Source: Cryptomeria japonica (taxonomy: Eukaryota > Streptophyta > Pinopsida > Cupressales > Cupressaceae). Taken from it: a stretch of DNA of 64,000 nucleotides. A model generated the notes under the pieces. That model saw only the letters and a list, made by a program, of their open reading frames with translations, made no database searches and was not told the DNA's origin. Location of the stretch: contig NC_081407.1 of the NCBI RefSeq assembly GCF_030272615.1, positions 434,654,730-434,718,729 on the forward strand, written 5' to 3'. A program made the translations under genes and the position numbers. Below are positions 32,886 through 43,348 of this stretch, piece after piece; position 1 is the stretch's first letter; each line of letters opens with the position of its first letter.

Positions 32886-33533
32886 ATGGATACTCCACTA
32901 AGGCTTATAGGGCTCAAGTGTCAAATAGCTTTTATAGGGGAAATTAAGGAAGAAAGACTGAAAGGCATTCTGGTCTTCCCGAATGTCCTGGTTATCACGA
33001 CAGTCATGAAAATTCTTGAGGAGGAATATATCATGAATGAAGACCGCACTAGGGCTAATTCTGATATTGCTTCTATGTTCTTAGTGGTGGCTATGCATTT
33101 TGAGAAGGACAAGGACATGGTGATAAAATTATGCAGAAGTGTCTTCAGGAAAGAATTGCTGGGTGAACTTGAGAGGGTGGTTGTCAATATTGACGAGGAG
33201 TTAACTGCACCAAAGCCTCGCAATTATGATATACTCATACAGATGAATAACCTGGTGCCCAGATTTCCAATCTTGGAAATTGAGGATATGGCTACCTTTG
33301 CGGCCTATAGTCCAACTAGGCGAAGGAATTTTTTCTTTCTTATGTGGCTTTTGCATATTAGGAAACCGTCATGTAACAGGTGGCTGGCCAACTATCTAGA
33401 AGCTGAAAACATTGAAGTTGTCCTGGATGACATGGTCATCCCTCCCGTCCTTGCCTCTAGCCAAAATAATTTTCCGGTTAGCTTAGGAAAGAAGGTAATA
33501 GAGGTGCGGGCAAGAAGGTGTCGGGTAGGATAG
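32886..33533 (+). CDS. Unknown ORF downstream of LINE RNase H (post-RNase H ORF, copy B)
   Basis: An uninterrupted frame of 215 codons starts MDTPLRLIGLKCQIAFIGEI and ends RARRCRVG at TAG. The protein looks alpha-helical, with alternating acidic and hydrophobic stretches (EEEYIMNEDRTRANSDIASM, then HFEKDKDMVIKLCRSVF and KELLGELERVVVNIDEEL) and a basic C-terminus. I do not recognise a family. It lies about 0.8 kb after the RNase H of the same LINE, on the same strand and before the LINE tail. It aligns by hand without gaps (16 of 79 identities) with the ORF at 19952-20188, also next to a LINE RNase H. It may be a third LINE protein or a captured gene fragment. The true start may lie upstream in a shifted frame. 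Confidence 0.5.
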   Translation: MDTPLRLIGLKCQIAFIGEIKEERLKGILVFPNVLVITTVMKILEEEYIMNEDRTRANSDIASMFLVVAMHFEKDKDMVIKLCRSVFRKELLGELERVVVNIDEELTAPKPRNYDILIQMNNLVPRFPILEIEDMATFAAYSPTRRRNFFFLMWLLHIRKPSCNRWLANYLEAENIEVVLDDMVIPPVLASSQNNFPVSLGKKVIEVRARRCRVG

Positions 33534-34858
33534 TTGGTCTGTTGTCCCAGGTTTATCTTATTGTTTCTTTTTGATTCTTAAAGGGTTTACCGTAATACTT
33601 TTAGTTTATTTCAGACTTAACTTTTAAAGACTTATGGATGTTAAGGTTAATTCTTGCTCTAGCTTTAGATATGCTTTTTTCTATGTCTAGTTCGATGGCT
33701 TTCCTTTCTCAATCTGCCCTAAAATGATTCCTTTGAATTTTGGTGTGACTTTTATGGGTCGTGCTTGTGGGTTTAACAGATTATGTCTGAAAACTAAGCT
33801 TCCTATAGTATTTTCAATTCTTGGCTCTGTGTGATGAACCAATGCTCTCATCTTTTATATTCATAAATACATGCATATATATACAGAGGTGGGGAGGTTG
33901 ACTGCTTCTATTTTATTTTTCTGAAAGAGAATTGTGAAGCCTGGAAAGGATACTCTTTGTTAATTCTCTCCTGGAATTTTGGATATCTCCCCTCATTCTT
34001 TTCCTTCCTGCTTTCGGTTTTGGTTGGTTCTGATATTAAGGGGGATAATTGTTTTTTAAAATTCTCTTTGGTGACTCAAATAGGCTGACTTTCTGAAAGG
34101 AATTGGTCTCTGAAAATCAAATATGATTAAGTCTTTCTGAAAGGAGTAGGTTTCTAAACATCAAATATGAATAGGACTTTCTGAAAGAAGTGATGTGACT
34201 TTGAGATCTTTTTGGGCGATAGATTCTCTATCTCCCAGATCTAGGCTATGTTATTTCTATGTCTGTCTTAATTATGATCAAGATGAAGGCAGTGTTAAGG
34301 ATTTGGGTTTTTCTCAATACTTCTATGCTTTTTCAATACTAAAGATCTATGGTTGCAACAACAGCTATGGAATATGCTTAGCAACCTGGATATGAGATTG
34401 TATATTGGCTAACAATTCATGAAGTGGTCTTTCGTAAGGTTTGAAGGTTTTTGCAGGTATTTGAGATTTCATTTAGTCTGAGTGTCTTGACAACAGTGGA
34501 AAGGCATTTACAGTCTGTTAATAAGAAGCGGTCCCCAAAGGCAGACCTTTGCCTCAATTTGAGAGAAGGGATAGTAAATCTTCTGGGCCTGTAGGTGAAT
34601 GTTCAGTATAGGATGACAGATTGTATTGATTACGCTGTAATCTCATAATACTGCTAAGTTGTAAGGCTGTAATCATAACTAGTCTTTTGTAACTGGACTT
34701 AATGTCCCAGGCAAGGCCGAAGGTTTTCTCCTCTATGCTCTTTCCTACCGACGCCCACACTGAGCGGAGATTGTAATGCAATGTAATGAATTTTTATTCT
34801 AATAAAATTTTATGGCTTTGGCCTTTTATTGATAAAAAATAAAATAAAATAAAAAATT
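33534..34858 (+). other. LINE 3' untranslated region and A-rich tail
   Basis: There is no coding frame of quality. It includes a 44-bp tandem repeat at 34087-34190, an AATAAAATTTTATGG polyadenylation-like word near 34800 and the terminal AAATAAAATAAAA tract. Confidence 0.6.
34087..34190 (+). repeat. 44-bp tandem repeat, about 2.4 copies
   Basis: GACTTTCTGAAAGG...TCAAATATGA units start at 34087, 34131 and 34175, with a few differences between copies. Confidence 0.85.
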
Positions 34859-35388
34859 ATGCGTATTAAAAAAAAGTAATGCAATTTTTTTTCAATTAAT
34901 ACTTAATTTTATAATAAAAAAATTATGACTAGATTTTTTAAAATTTAATATTTCAAAAATTCAATATTTTTAAATTTTTTTTCAATTTTCAATTATTAAT
35001 ATATATTTAAATTTAATTATTTTGATTGTTTTTTGTTTATATTATTAAAAATTGTAATTACATTTATTAAAAATTTTAAATATAAAAAAATTAGAAATTT
35101 GCAAAAATTGATTTATTTTCAATTTTTTTTTATGAATTTTAATTTTGTTCAATTTAATTTTTTTTTTGGATAGAAAATTTGTTAAACTGAAATTATATTC
35201 ATTATTAATATTCCTATAATTTAAATTGATATCTCAACGTAGTTTTTTAATGTTGTAGAAATCATTACATGAATTACAAATCGTAGCCTGAAAAGTGAAG
35301 GTTTCCGTCTGAACGACCCTTATCCATTGAAAAAGAAAGCAGTGTTAAAAACAACAATACACAATACCGGGAACAGCAGCAGTAAGCC
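34859..35388. other. AT-rich intergenic stretch upstream of the host exon
   Basis: 34859-35230 is almost entirely A and T with no gene. 35231-35388 is more complex and would contain the promoter and 5' UTR of the following gene; no clear TATA box was seen. Confidence 0.5.
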
Positions 35389-36409
35389 ATGATAACTCAC
35401 AAAGCTGCTTCCATATTTACCCCGCATAATTTCTCGCCAAACTCTCTTCCTCATTGTCTTCAGTACAAACTCCACAAATTCCAGTTGAGCCTACCATTTC
35501 GCCTCAGAAAATCGCTTCAACTCCGCACCTTCTTTTCTCACCAAAATTGGACGGATTATGGCCAAGATGACAACATTCTTGGCGACTGCGTTGTTTTTGA
35601 AGAAGGCATATTTGAACAACCACAAATTATAAGTAAACAGACAAAAAATATTTCAAAGGAGGATGAAGAAGAAGAAGAAGAAAGCTTAATACCGGAAGAA
35701 TGGCGGGAGCTGCAAACGGAGCTCAACGTCCCAAAAAGGGAAAGAAAGAAAAGAATGCAGAGTATTGAATCGGCCAACAGTTTTCGGAGAAACAGAGAAT
35801 TTGAGCTTTCCAGGGACGGTTTATCAGAAAACAATACTATTAAATTGCCAGAGTTGAATTTTACACAAACGATAAAAATCTCTGATAATCAAGCGACGGA
35901 GATTTCGTCTGCAGAGGCCGGGGGTTCAGATAATATTTCTGTTACGGAGGAATTGACGGGAATTTCTTCTGTCAAGGACGACAGTGACGAAAGTCGCTGC
36001 ATTGAAGAGGAAAATGTACAAGCCTTGAGGAGTTTCTCTGTTGGTGAAAGGGGTATAAGTTCTTCTCAAACGTCACAAATTTATTCTTCTTCTGTGAGAG
36101 AACGCAATGGACAAATTAGTTGTGCTGAAGGGGAAAGTGGGAAGCCACCGGAGAACTTTTTTGTTAGTGATGGGATTTTAAGTCCATCTCAAGTGACAGA
36201 AGTTTCTTCTTCTGTTAGTGAAGGGAATGATGAAATTCATTGGGGAAACGGTGTTGATAAAGTTAAAATTTCGTCAGAGAGTTCTGTTAATGCAAGGGTG
36301 TTTCCAAAGAACCCTCGGCTTCAGGTTGTCGGAGCGGGATTTGAAGAGATCTCTAAGAGGCTGGATGAAAAGTACAAGGTTGAAGATGATGAAGAAAATC
36401 AGCCACAAG
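35389..36409 (+). CDS. First exon of a probable plastid-targeted host protein, function unknown
   Basis: An ATG at 35389 opens 340 codons with no decay. Residues 1-52 (MITHKAASIFTPHNFSPNSL to about FFSHQN) are rich in Ser, Leu, Arg and His with no acidic residue, as in a chloroplast or mitochondrial transit peptide. Then come ILGDCVVFEEGIFEQP, an acidic Glu run, and SLIPEEWRELQTELNVPKRE, a conserved-looking block. A long Ser/Glu-rich low-complexity region follows. Near the end lie PRLQVVGAGFEEISKRLDEK and DDEENQPQ. The open frame continues nine bases past a good donor, CAAG|GTACATT at 36410, so the exon probably ends at 36409 in phase 1. There is no transposon signature. I cannot name the family; later exons may lie outside or beyond long repeats. 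Confidence 0.65.
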
Positions 36410-37378
36410 GTACATTTTGTTTTTGAAAGTACTTGTTTATTGCCAGTCGTACCTACTACATGAATCTCAAATCAAGAGGTATTACACATTTTGTTTTTGT
36501 AGTTGCTCGTGTGTTTGCAGTCATAACCTTATACATGAAATTTCAAATCAAGACAATTAAATGAAGTTGGGGAGAATTTAATTAAATACAAACAGCTACT
36601 GTCTAAAGGACGAGAGTGGAATCTTTAATGGTTGTTGTTTCTCTTAGTTCTGACACACAAACCAGAAAATTGTACAAGGCGACAAAGAAAGAGGTTTTAC
36701 AAACCATGAATCTAACTACTGTTGGTAGGGATTAGCTTGTCCATTTATCAACTAGGTTTATGCAGACCAGTTCTGTCTCTGTGTGTGTTGACTTTTTAAT
36801 TTGCCTCTTGTGAGAACACCAAACAGAACCCTTCTTCAAATTGTTAGGGGAAGTTTCCTGAGACACCACAAAATGGTAAGTTTCCTCAGATCTAATTAAA
36901 TCTAAAACTAACACTAGACTATAAGTATAGGTAAGGTTTACAGGTGGGGGTTTGCATAAATGAAAATGATTAAATGCCTTTGTTTTTGGCCTTGGATGTA
37001 TGTGCAGGACTACTAATAGTCAAGCCTTGCAACAAGATTTTTAGATATTAAAGAGACAAATTATCAAACACAAACTAAAACCACAACTTCCTACCAGTTA
37101 AAACATAGACTTGAATTCCGCTATTAACAACTTTGGTGAATGACTCTGGTAAACATTGTAAGTGCCTTTATGATTTTATATATGAACGATCCAAGCTAGT
37201 GGAAAAAATGTCCTATTAACAAGTTCATTCATTAAATTGAGATGAATAGGATTTTGAGGCAAGAGAAGTTTGAAGTAGGAAGTGTGTTTGAGATTTTGTT
37301 TTGTATTGCAAGTGGTTAAGATGCATCATTTGTTCTGAATTATGGTGAAATGGTGCCCAAGTTTTCTTTCATTGCAGA
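36410..37378 (+). other. Candidate intron 1 of the host gene
   Basis: A GT donor at 36410 and the polypyrimidine-rich acceptor TTTTCTTTCATTGCAG ending at 37378 bound 969 bp without coding signal or obvious transposon sequence. The phase fits: the next codon would be GAT, followed by CTAAGAGCTCATAAG. Sequence after about 37400 turns into a repeat-like ACTCGGACTCGG stretch, so exon 2 may be very short or disrupted. Confidence 0.35.
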
Positions 37379-37567
37379 TCTAAGAGCTCATAAGGTAGAG
37401 CAAAGTTACGAGACTCGGACTCGGGACTCAGGGTAAAACTTGGCGCAGACTCGGCAAAGTGAAAAACTCAAGAAATTTAGAGATTTTTAAAGATTTAAAA
37501 CTTGTTTCATGTGCCCTCTATTAAATAAACCTTGAAGACACAATAACATCATCAAATAGAAGCTAAT

Positions 37568-38450
37568 TGTTGGTTGTAATTAGGGCTGGCGGATTCCAAT
37601 TGCCTTGGGCAACATTGGAATCCGCCTCCTTCATATAGGGCCTGGCCCAATACCTTTCGGTGCGCCTAAAAGGTTTCCACGCTTCACCCAAACCCACTCG
37701 CCTCCTTGATAGGGCCGACCCTATCTCACTTCACCTAAAAGGAATTAAAATAAATAAATATCTAAATGCAAAGAAGGCCGACATAAATAAAAAGCAATAT
37801 GACTCCTATAAAGGTGGCGTATACTTCTCAATATCCTCATTCAGAATGCACATGCAAAATATATTCAGTGAAGGCGAAATTCATAGAAGGGCAGTTGGTA
37901 ACAGCGAACTCCAATAGAAGTTATCAGATCTTGAAATAGGAGGCAGCGAACTTCACCAGATGGCAGCAGATCTCTAATAGAAGACAGCGAACCTATTTAG
38001 CAGCAGATTTCCAATTGAAGTGAGCGAACCCTTGAAGGACTTCATTGAAGGACTGTAATCTACTTAAGGTGCTGCTACCCTTGTTACACTCAGAAAATTC
38101 CGATGAGAAGGACTGCAAATCATAACCTCATTAGCAACCTAATTGTGAAGACTTCTATCTCTTCTTCTTTGTGACTGCAACCTCTATGCTCCAGATAAGT
38201 GTGTAATGTTCAGTTCATAATCATAATCAGATCTGAGGATCCTTTGGCTGGGTTTTTCCTCCTAGGAGGTTTTCCCAGGGTAACTGTGTTTTGTCCTTGT
38301 GCATTTCATTTCATTTCATTTTCTTATTATGCCTAAGTCTGGAAAACTATAAGTTAATTAACCTAGTTTAAACTAATTCTGATTTTTCTGAGTTTATTCA
38401 ATCTGAAAGTACTAAAATTAACACTAATATGATTGCTTACACAACAATAA
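37568..38450 (+). repeat. Copia-type LTR remnant
   Basis: It contains GGGTTTTTCCTCCTAGGAGG and TTTTCCCAGGGTAACTGTG, the motif of the copia LTR at 39148-39636 and of other plant copia LTRs. Approximate ends are TGTTGGTTGTAATTAGGG and GCTTACACA. I could not find a matching target duplication, so it may be truncated. A 39-nt imperfect palindrome lies at 37588-37626. Confidence 0.55.
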
Positions 38451-38562
38451 AGTTGACTTATATATTCAGTCCAATTCCCATCTATCATAAACTTCATGCC
38501 ATAGTATCACAATCAATTGCCCAACTCAATATATCAAACTCGGCTCGTTAATGAAGAGCACA

Positions 38563-39147
38563 TGATTATACTGAGACGGGGGGTGAATCGGTATAATAAC
38601 AAACTTTTGCTTTTCAAATCTTGATTAGATGCAATATCAATACTTCAAAAATCTTAATCAACCACACATGCTAGATCTAGCAAGTAAGAACACAAATGAG
38701 AACATGATTTACGTGGAAACCCTTGCGGGATAGAACCATGGTAAAATATTGCTTTTGTATTGGGAACTTCTTACAAATTTCATAGACACCAACCAACAGG
38801 AGACGCCAATCCCCTCTAGAAGATTTGTAGGCACCAAACCTTCTGGAGACACCAATCCCCACAATTGAGCACCAACTCATCAGGAGACACCAAACCTCCA
38901 AATCGTGCAAAGTAGAAGGCACCAACCTTCGAAATGCAAAGTGATTATAATGTTGTTGGATCTGCCCGAGATCCCTTCAAGGTCTTCAACAAAATCTGCC
39001 CACTCCTCCACACAAATCTGTGTTGTCGATTGTAGCAGCGGGAGTCTCCTTGGCCGACTACGATCAAATATGCAATTAGCCTTTCGGCTTTGTATATTTG
39101 TATATGCCGATTAAAATAAACGATTTGTTAATAAAATATATATATTT
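38563..39147 (-). repeat. Copia LTR fragment related to copia-1
   Basis: In plus reading, TGAGACGGGGGGTGAATCGG and later TTTACGTGGAAACCCTTGCG parallel GGGGGGTGAATCAG and TTGTACGTGGAAAACCCGG of the copia-1 LTR. It is therefore a minus-oriented LTR of a related family. The right end near the next LTR is not resolved. Confidence 0.6.
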
Positions 39148-39636
39148 TGTTGAAGGGCCGACTTGGTAAAAGTCCGCCACCCTTGAGGAAAGACGTGTTG
39201 ATTTGAATGGAGCCGACCCTTGGTGAAGAGACACCCACGTATGGGTATAAACAAAGATCGGTTCCCTCTCCATTACATCGAATATAATCTACAGCAGTTC
39301 AAATCTAATCTACTGCAGTTCGAATACATACAGCAGTTCACTCTCACACTGCAGATTGCAGAACATCTACAGCAGTTTGCACTTCTAGAGTAGATCGGGT
39401 ATCATCTAGAATAGTTCGTGTATCCTCAGCAGACCGATTCATTCTGATCATGCTTCAAAGAGTGAAGTGATTCACATTGATATTGTAAATGCGTCTTATT
39501 GTACCTATTTGTTAAATATAATAAGAGATCTTGTTGTTGGGTTTTTCCCCCAGGGTTTTCCCAGGGTTTTTTTCTGTGCAAATTTGATTGAATTGTCTTA
39601 TATCTACATTCTATTAATCTGATCATAAAAATAACA
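39148..39636 (+). repeat. copia-2 5' LTR
   Basis: It begins TGTTGAAGGGCCGACTTGG and ends CATAAAAATAACA just before the primer-binding site; length is 489 bp. Features are a possible TATA (GGGTATAAACA near 39243), several CAGCAGTT words at 39290-39375, and GGGTTTTTCCCCCAGGG near 39540. Confidence 0.8.
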
Positions 39637-39648
39637 TGGTATCAGAGC
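39637..39648 (+). other. copia-2 primer-binding site
   Basis: TGGTATCAGAGC is a perfect match to the plant initiator-tRNA-Met site, adjacent to the LTR end. Confidence 0.93.
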
Positions 39649-39737
39649 GGGTTTAAGAAAATCGTGATCAGATTTCTCTAAAGCAGTGAAGTTCACTATT
39701 CTCCTCCCCATTCTAAGGAGTAATTCTTAGCATCAAT

Positions 39738-39879
39738 ATGATGAATGGACTCAAGGTTGAAGATAGGCTTGAAGGTGCAACAAACTTCACTTCATGGAAA
39801 TATAGAGTTCTCATTGCACTTGAAGAAAATGATCTTCTTGAGTTCGTAGAAAAGGATGATATATCTGAACCAACCGATG
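39738..39879 (+). pseudogene. copia-2 Gag, N-terminal piece
   Basis: ATG at 39738 (MMNGLKVEDRLEGATNFTSW) opens the copia gag N-terminus, with KYRVLIALEENDLLEFVEKD and ISEPTD. The frame is cut after CGATG at 39875-39879 by the inserted LTR. The rest of gag restarts with a second CGATG at 43349. Confidence 0.88.
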
Positions 39880-40089
39880 TGTTGTGCATAGTGCACACAC
39901 ACCTCGTCCTTTTGACAGGGGACCCCCGTCGTTGCCCTTCTGGCTGCCCGAATGAGAGAGAACCCCTCCATTACTGCCCAGGATGTTTAGAACGAAAAGA
40001 GAGGCTCAACAAAATGAGATCTTTGTGCCGATAGCCTCTGCAATCAAACAAGTCAAAATGCCTTCATGACAAAGACTCGCAAAGTGGTG

Positions 40090-40620
40090 TAGTAGGCCGA
40101 AAATGCGAAAATCACAAAAATGTCTAAATCTTCCAAATCGGCTCATAGACTGAAAGTTCTAAATTGCGCGTTTTAACTCCAAAAGGTTCAGGTCGCGCAA
40201 AGTTGTCAAAGGCCGAAAATGGGTTAAGTTCGCCAAATCCTTCATTTGGCCGAAGTTCACCAAATCGGCTAATATGCCAAAAATGATAGAAGGAAAACAT
40301 ATTCGCGTGAAGAGGATGAAAGAACCGAGAAATGTAAAGCTCGCAAAGTGGCCTTAGAAGCCAAAAACGGGTCCAAATCGCACCAAATAGACCCATGGGC
40401 CAAAAATGAACTAAAGCGCAAAACCAATTTGCACAAAAGGGTCATTTGGCCGAAAATCCCATAGGCCGAAAATCATAAAGAGTCTAAGTCGCACAAAAGG
40501 GGTTCAAGGTCGAAAGTAGAGAAAAGGAAAAATCGTGCAAAAAGACCAAATAAGCCGAAAAAGAAGAAAGAAGACTAAAATCGCCTAAAGGACCAATTGG
40601 CCAAAAATAGTTAAAGGAGC
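40090..40620 (+). repeat. Dispersed GGCCGAAAAT-type motif cluster
   Basis: GGCCGAAAAT or close forms recur at least eight times, interleaved with AAATCGC and CACAAA words. It is presumably U3 sequence of the solo LTR. A similar texture (GGTCCGAAA, AAATCGC) is seen at 59030-59640. Confidence 0.6.
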
Positions 40621-41741
40621 AAAATCACTAAAAATTCTTCAAAAACCCGAATTCACTTAACTGAGGGGGAGAAAGCAAAGTTCGGTGGTTTCATTAAGTT
40701 TGCAAGCAAAGAAAGAGTCTTCACAAAGTTCGCTCATTTGAGCAAAAGTGGCTGAATTCCATGAAGCAAAAGGGGGCGTTTAAAATTAAAAGAGAGAAGT
40801 TCGCTTATTTTGAGTAAAAGACCAAATAAGCTCGAAATGAAGGAAATGAGTTTTAAAACATAAACCAAAATTGTGCATTTTCCTCCTAGTGGCCAACTTT
40901 CTTCTCTAGAAGTTAGGCATTTTAAGTCAAAACAACAAGAAGTTCGCCCAAACTAAGAACAAAGACTGAGTTTCACGAAACAAGAGGGGGGGATAGAATT
41001 TTAAAATGAAAGCTTGCAAATTTCCTCTCAAGGCTGAATTTCTCCCTTAGTTGAGAAAATAAGTGAAAAGATAAAGGGGCGAAATTTGTAAGGAGGAGTT
41101 TTGAACTCAAGGTCGCACATTTCCATTGAAGGGGGGGTCGATATGTCGTTTTGCCTAAAACCCGGGTCTTGACATTTAAAAGTTAAATTTAATATTTGTT
41201 AAATTAATTTATTTAATTTTTCAAATGATTAATGCGGGTCAAAATTGATTGTTTGCAGGATGACATCGGGAAGAGCTAGAGCGTCAACTTGAAACGCAAA
41301 TCAAAGACGCGATCGCGACCAAAGTTGGGAAGTGACGATGCAGAATGCAGGATCAAAAAATGAAGCATGGGAAGCACGCCACCACTTGAACCAATAAGAC
41401 CGAAGTGAAGAACACATAATGCTACAAAATGTGCATTCCCAAAAGGATACACAGCTGGATTTAATTCCAGAAATTCAGTTTTTGAAAACTGAAATGCTTT
41501 ATTGTAAAAGAACTACTTGTGGGTCCCGTTCAAGATATTTTAAACAAGGGAACATAGGTCAGTTATGTCCAACTACTTGATAAACCTGAATTAAAGCCAA
41601 ACAGTTGTAGGTAGTTGAAAATGTGGTTGAAGGGATAACTGAGAATTGAGTAGGCATGGGTTAAAGCTGCCAGGCTTCTAGAGGGCAGATCAGGGCCTTT
41701 GGATGCAGTCAATCCTGACCCTCAATTCAAATTGTAAAATC

Positions 41742-41750
41742 TATAAAAGG
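41742..41750 (+). promoter_or_regulatory. TATA box in the large solo LTR
   Basis: TATAAAAGG lies in a GC-poor context, followed by CAGGGTGCCTCTC. This is the best promoter match in the LTR and suggests plus orientation. Confidence 0.55.
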
Positions 41751-42117
41751 CAGGGTGCCTCTCATTGTAAAGGGTTAGATTTTTAGGGTTTAGAGTTTTT
41801 TTGTAGACAGTTAGAATAGGTTAGATTGTTAGAAGGTTAGAATTTAATAGTTAAGGAATAGAGTAGAAATGTTGTAGAAATTGTTGTAATAGTAGCTAGA
41901 ATCAATATAATGGACATTGATTTTGGTGTTTATTGTAAATGTTATTGCAATTTCCAATTTAATAAACAAGTTATATGCTAGATAGTGTATTTCTGATTTT
42001 GGTATTATTATTATGACAATAATATTATTGTCTTTCTTTTCTGCAGGTCTGAAGGATGAACATGTATCGATTTCAATGTCATTCCTTTTCTTTTGAATGT
42101 TGTATATATAGTAAAGC

Positions 42118-42192
42118 AATCACGATCAAGTGGCACCTTGATCGGACATGTCTTTTAGACACGTCCGACCAAGATGTCACTTGGTCGTGACT
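42118..42192. repeat. 36-bp-arm stem-loop
   Basis: Arms 42118-42153 and 42157-42192 pair at 30 of 36 positions around a 3-nt loop. All six mismatches are transitions, so the ancestral hairpin was probably perfect. Confidence 0.9.
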
Positions 42193-42244
42193 GTCTACTA
42201 ATTCATTCGGTGTTTATGATAATTTAATCGGTGCCAATACTAAA

Positions 42245-42435
42245 TGATAACAGATCGATAAACACACCCGATAATGAATCGGTGTCAAGGCAAATGTTAA
42301 CTGATCGATATAACCACACCCAAATGAATCGGAAGGCAAATGTTAACCGATCGATATAACCACACCCGAATGAATTGGTGTTAAAGCAGATTATGATATA
42401 AGCACACCCGATAATGAATCGGTGTTAAAGTAAAC
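42245..42435 (+). repeat. Imperfect tandem repeat, about four units of 45-60 bp
   Basis: CACACCCGATAATGAATCGG and CCGATCGATATAACCACACC words recur in order. The units differ by small indels. Confidence 0.75.
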
Positions 42436-43348
42436 AATAACAATAACTAATAGCATTATATGCTATTGGGTTAATACCCCGATAGTATATTAATGCCCGA
42501 TAGCATTTAGATCGACGCTTAACTATGTTAAGTAGGTCGTCGATCTAATCCATCTTTATCCAATATCAATATCATAATCAAGATCAAAGTTACAGTCTGA
42601 TAAACATATTCAGTTCAGATAATCTAATAGCATAGATGAGTAAACCAAAAACAGAATAGAGGAGATTAATGAGTTAGGAAAATCTTATCTTGCAAAAGCT
42701 ACTAATGCATTAACATTTATCATCTTGGTTTTAATCTGTTTGCATGTTTTCCTTCAGCAGATTAGATAAATCCTTTTGGTGTGTAGGTATTTGATGGATT
42801 TAGGCTCATACCATTGAAGATATGCTGATTGTGTATCCTTGTGTATGGTTAGCCCGAGCCTTTAAAATTGTGTTTAGTTCAATTGCAGGTGCTCGTCTGA
42901 GCTGCGCCAAAATTGGGTGTTTGGGCATGTACCTGCAGTCTGAAAATGTTGTAAGTGCCCTTGAAGATTGTACCGTTCTTGTGAGGTTGTGAGTTATTTT
43001 GGCCAAGTAGGGATTGGTTATGTTGAATCCGTCTACTTGCACACCAGTCTTGTTAACTTTAGGTCTCTTAACCCTGTCCTTTTGCATTTATTTTTCTTGC
43101 AACATCTTAGGATGCAGACCAGCTTGTTGTAAACGTAAGGCCCCTTGTGCTCCCAACAAATCACATCAGACCATTGAGTTATCCCGCAGTTAAGAACTGA
43201 CATTTGGAACCTTGAGGTTGTCCCCTTTGATCAACTAAAACAACATTAGGGATTCCTTATACAAGAGAGGATAGGATACTCGACGAGTACATTCTATTCT
43301 GCATTGGCCGGATAGAGTCGTAGCAATGCAACTTTAGCCACGTCAATA

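Larger units (their letters stand above)
30130..34858 (+). mobile_element. 5'-truncated LINE (L1-type) with long 3' region
   Basis: The 3' half of a plant L1-type LINE runs from the RT thumb through RNase H, an extra ORF and a long 3' region. It ends in a tail at 34820-34858 (GGCCTTTTATTGATAAAAAA followed by AAATAAAATAAAA). The left edge, near 30130, is an abrupt start inside RT, as expected from incomplete reverse transcription. I could not establish a target-site duplication. Confidence 0.8.
39880..43348 (+). mobile_element. Very large solo LTR (3469 bp) inside copia-2 gag
   Basis: Boundaries are set by the gag frame and the duplicated CGATG (39875-39879, 43349-43353). It starts TGTTGTGCATAG and ends TCAATA, where the expected CA is altered to TA. 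No polyprotein motif was found, and a TATA box lies in the middle, so I read it as a solo LTR of a long-LTR gypsy family; orientation is taken from the TATA box. It includes a GGCCGAAAAT-rich zone, a strong stem-loop at 42118-42192 and an imperfect tandem repeat at 42245-42435. Confidence 0.65.

Noticed and set aside
37588-37626. Imperfect palindrome as a microRNA hairpin
   Set aside because: The stem is only about 17 bp, inside an LTR remnant, and is too short for a plant miRNA precursor.
41130-41150. GAAGGGGGGG as a polypurine tract followed by an LTR start at 41154
   Set aside because: The outer boundaries at 39880 and 43348 with a CGATG duplication explain the block as one solo LTR. No second LTR copy was found.
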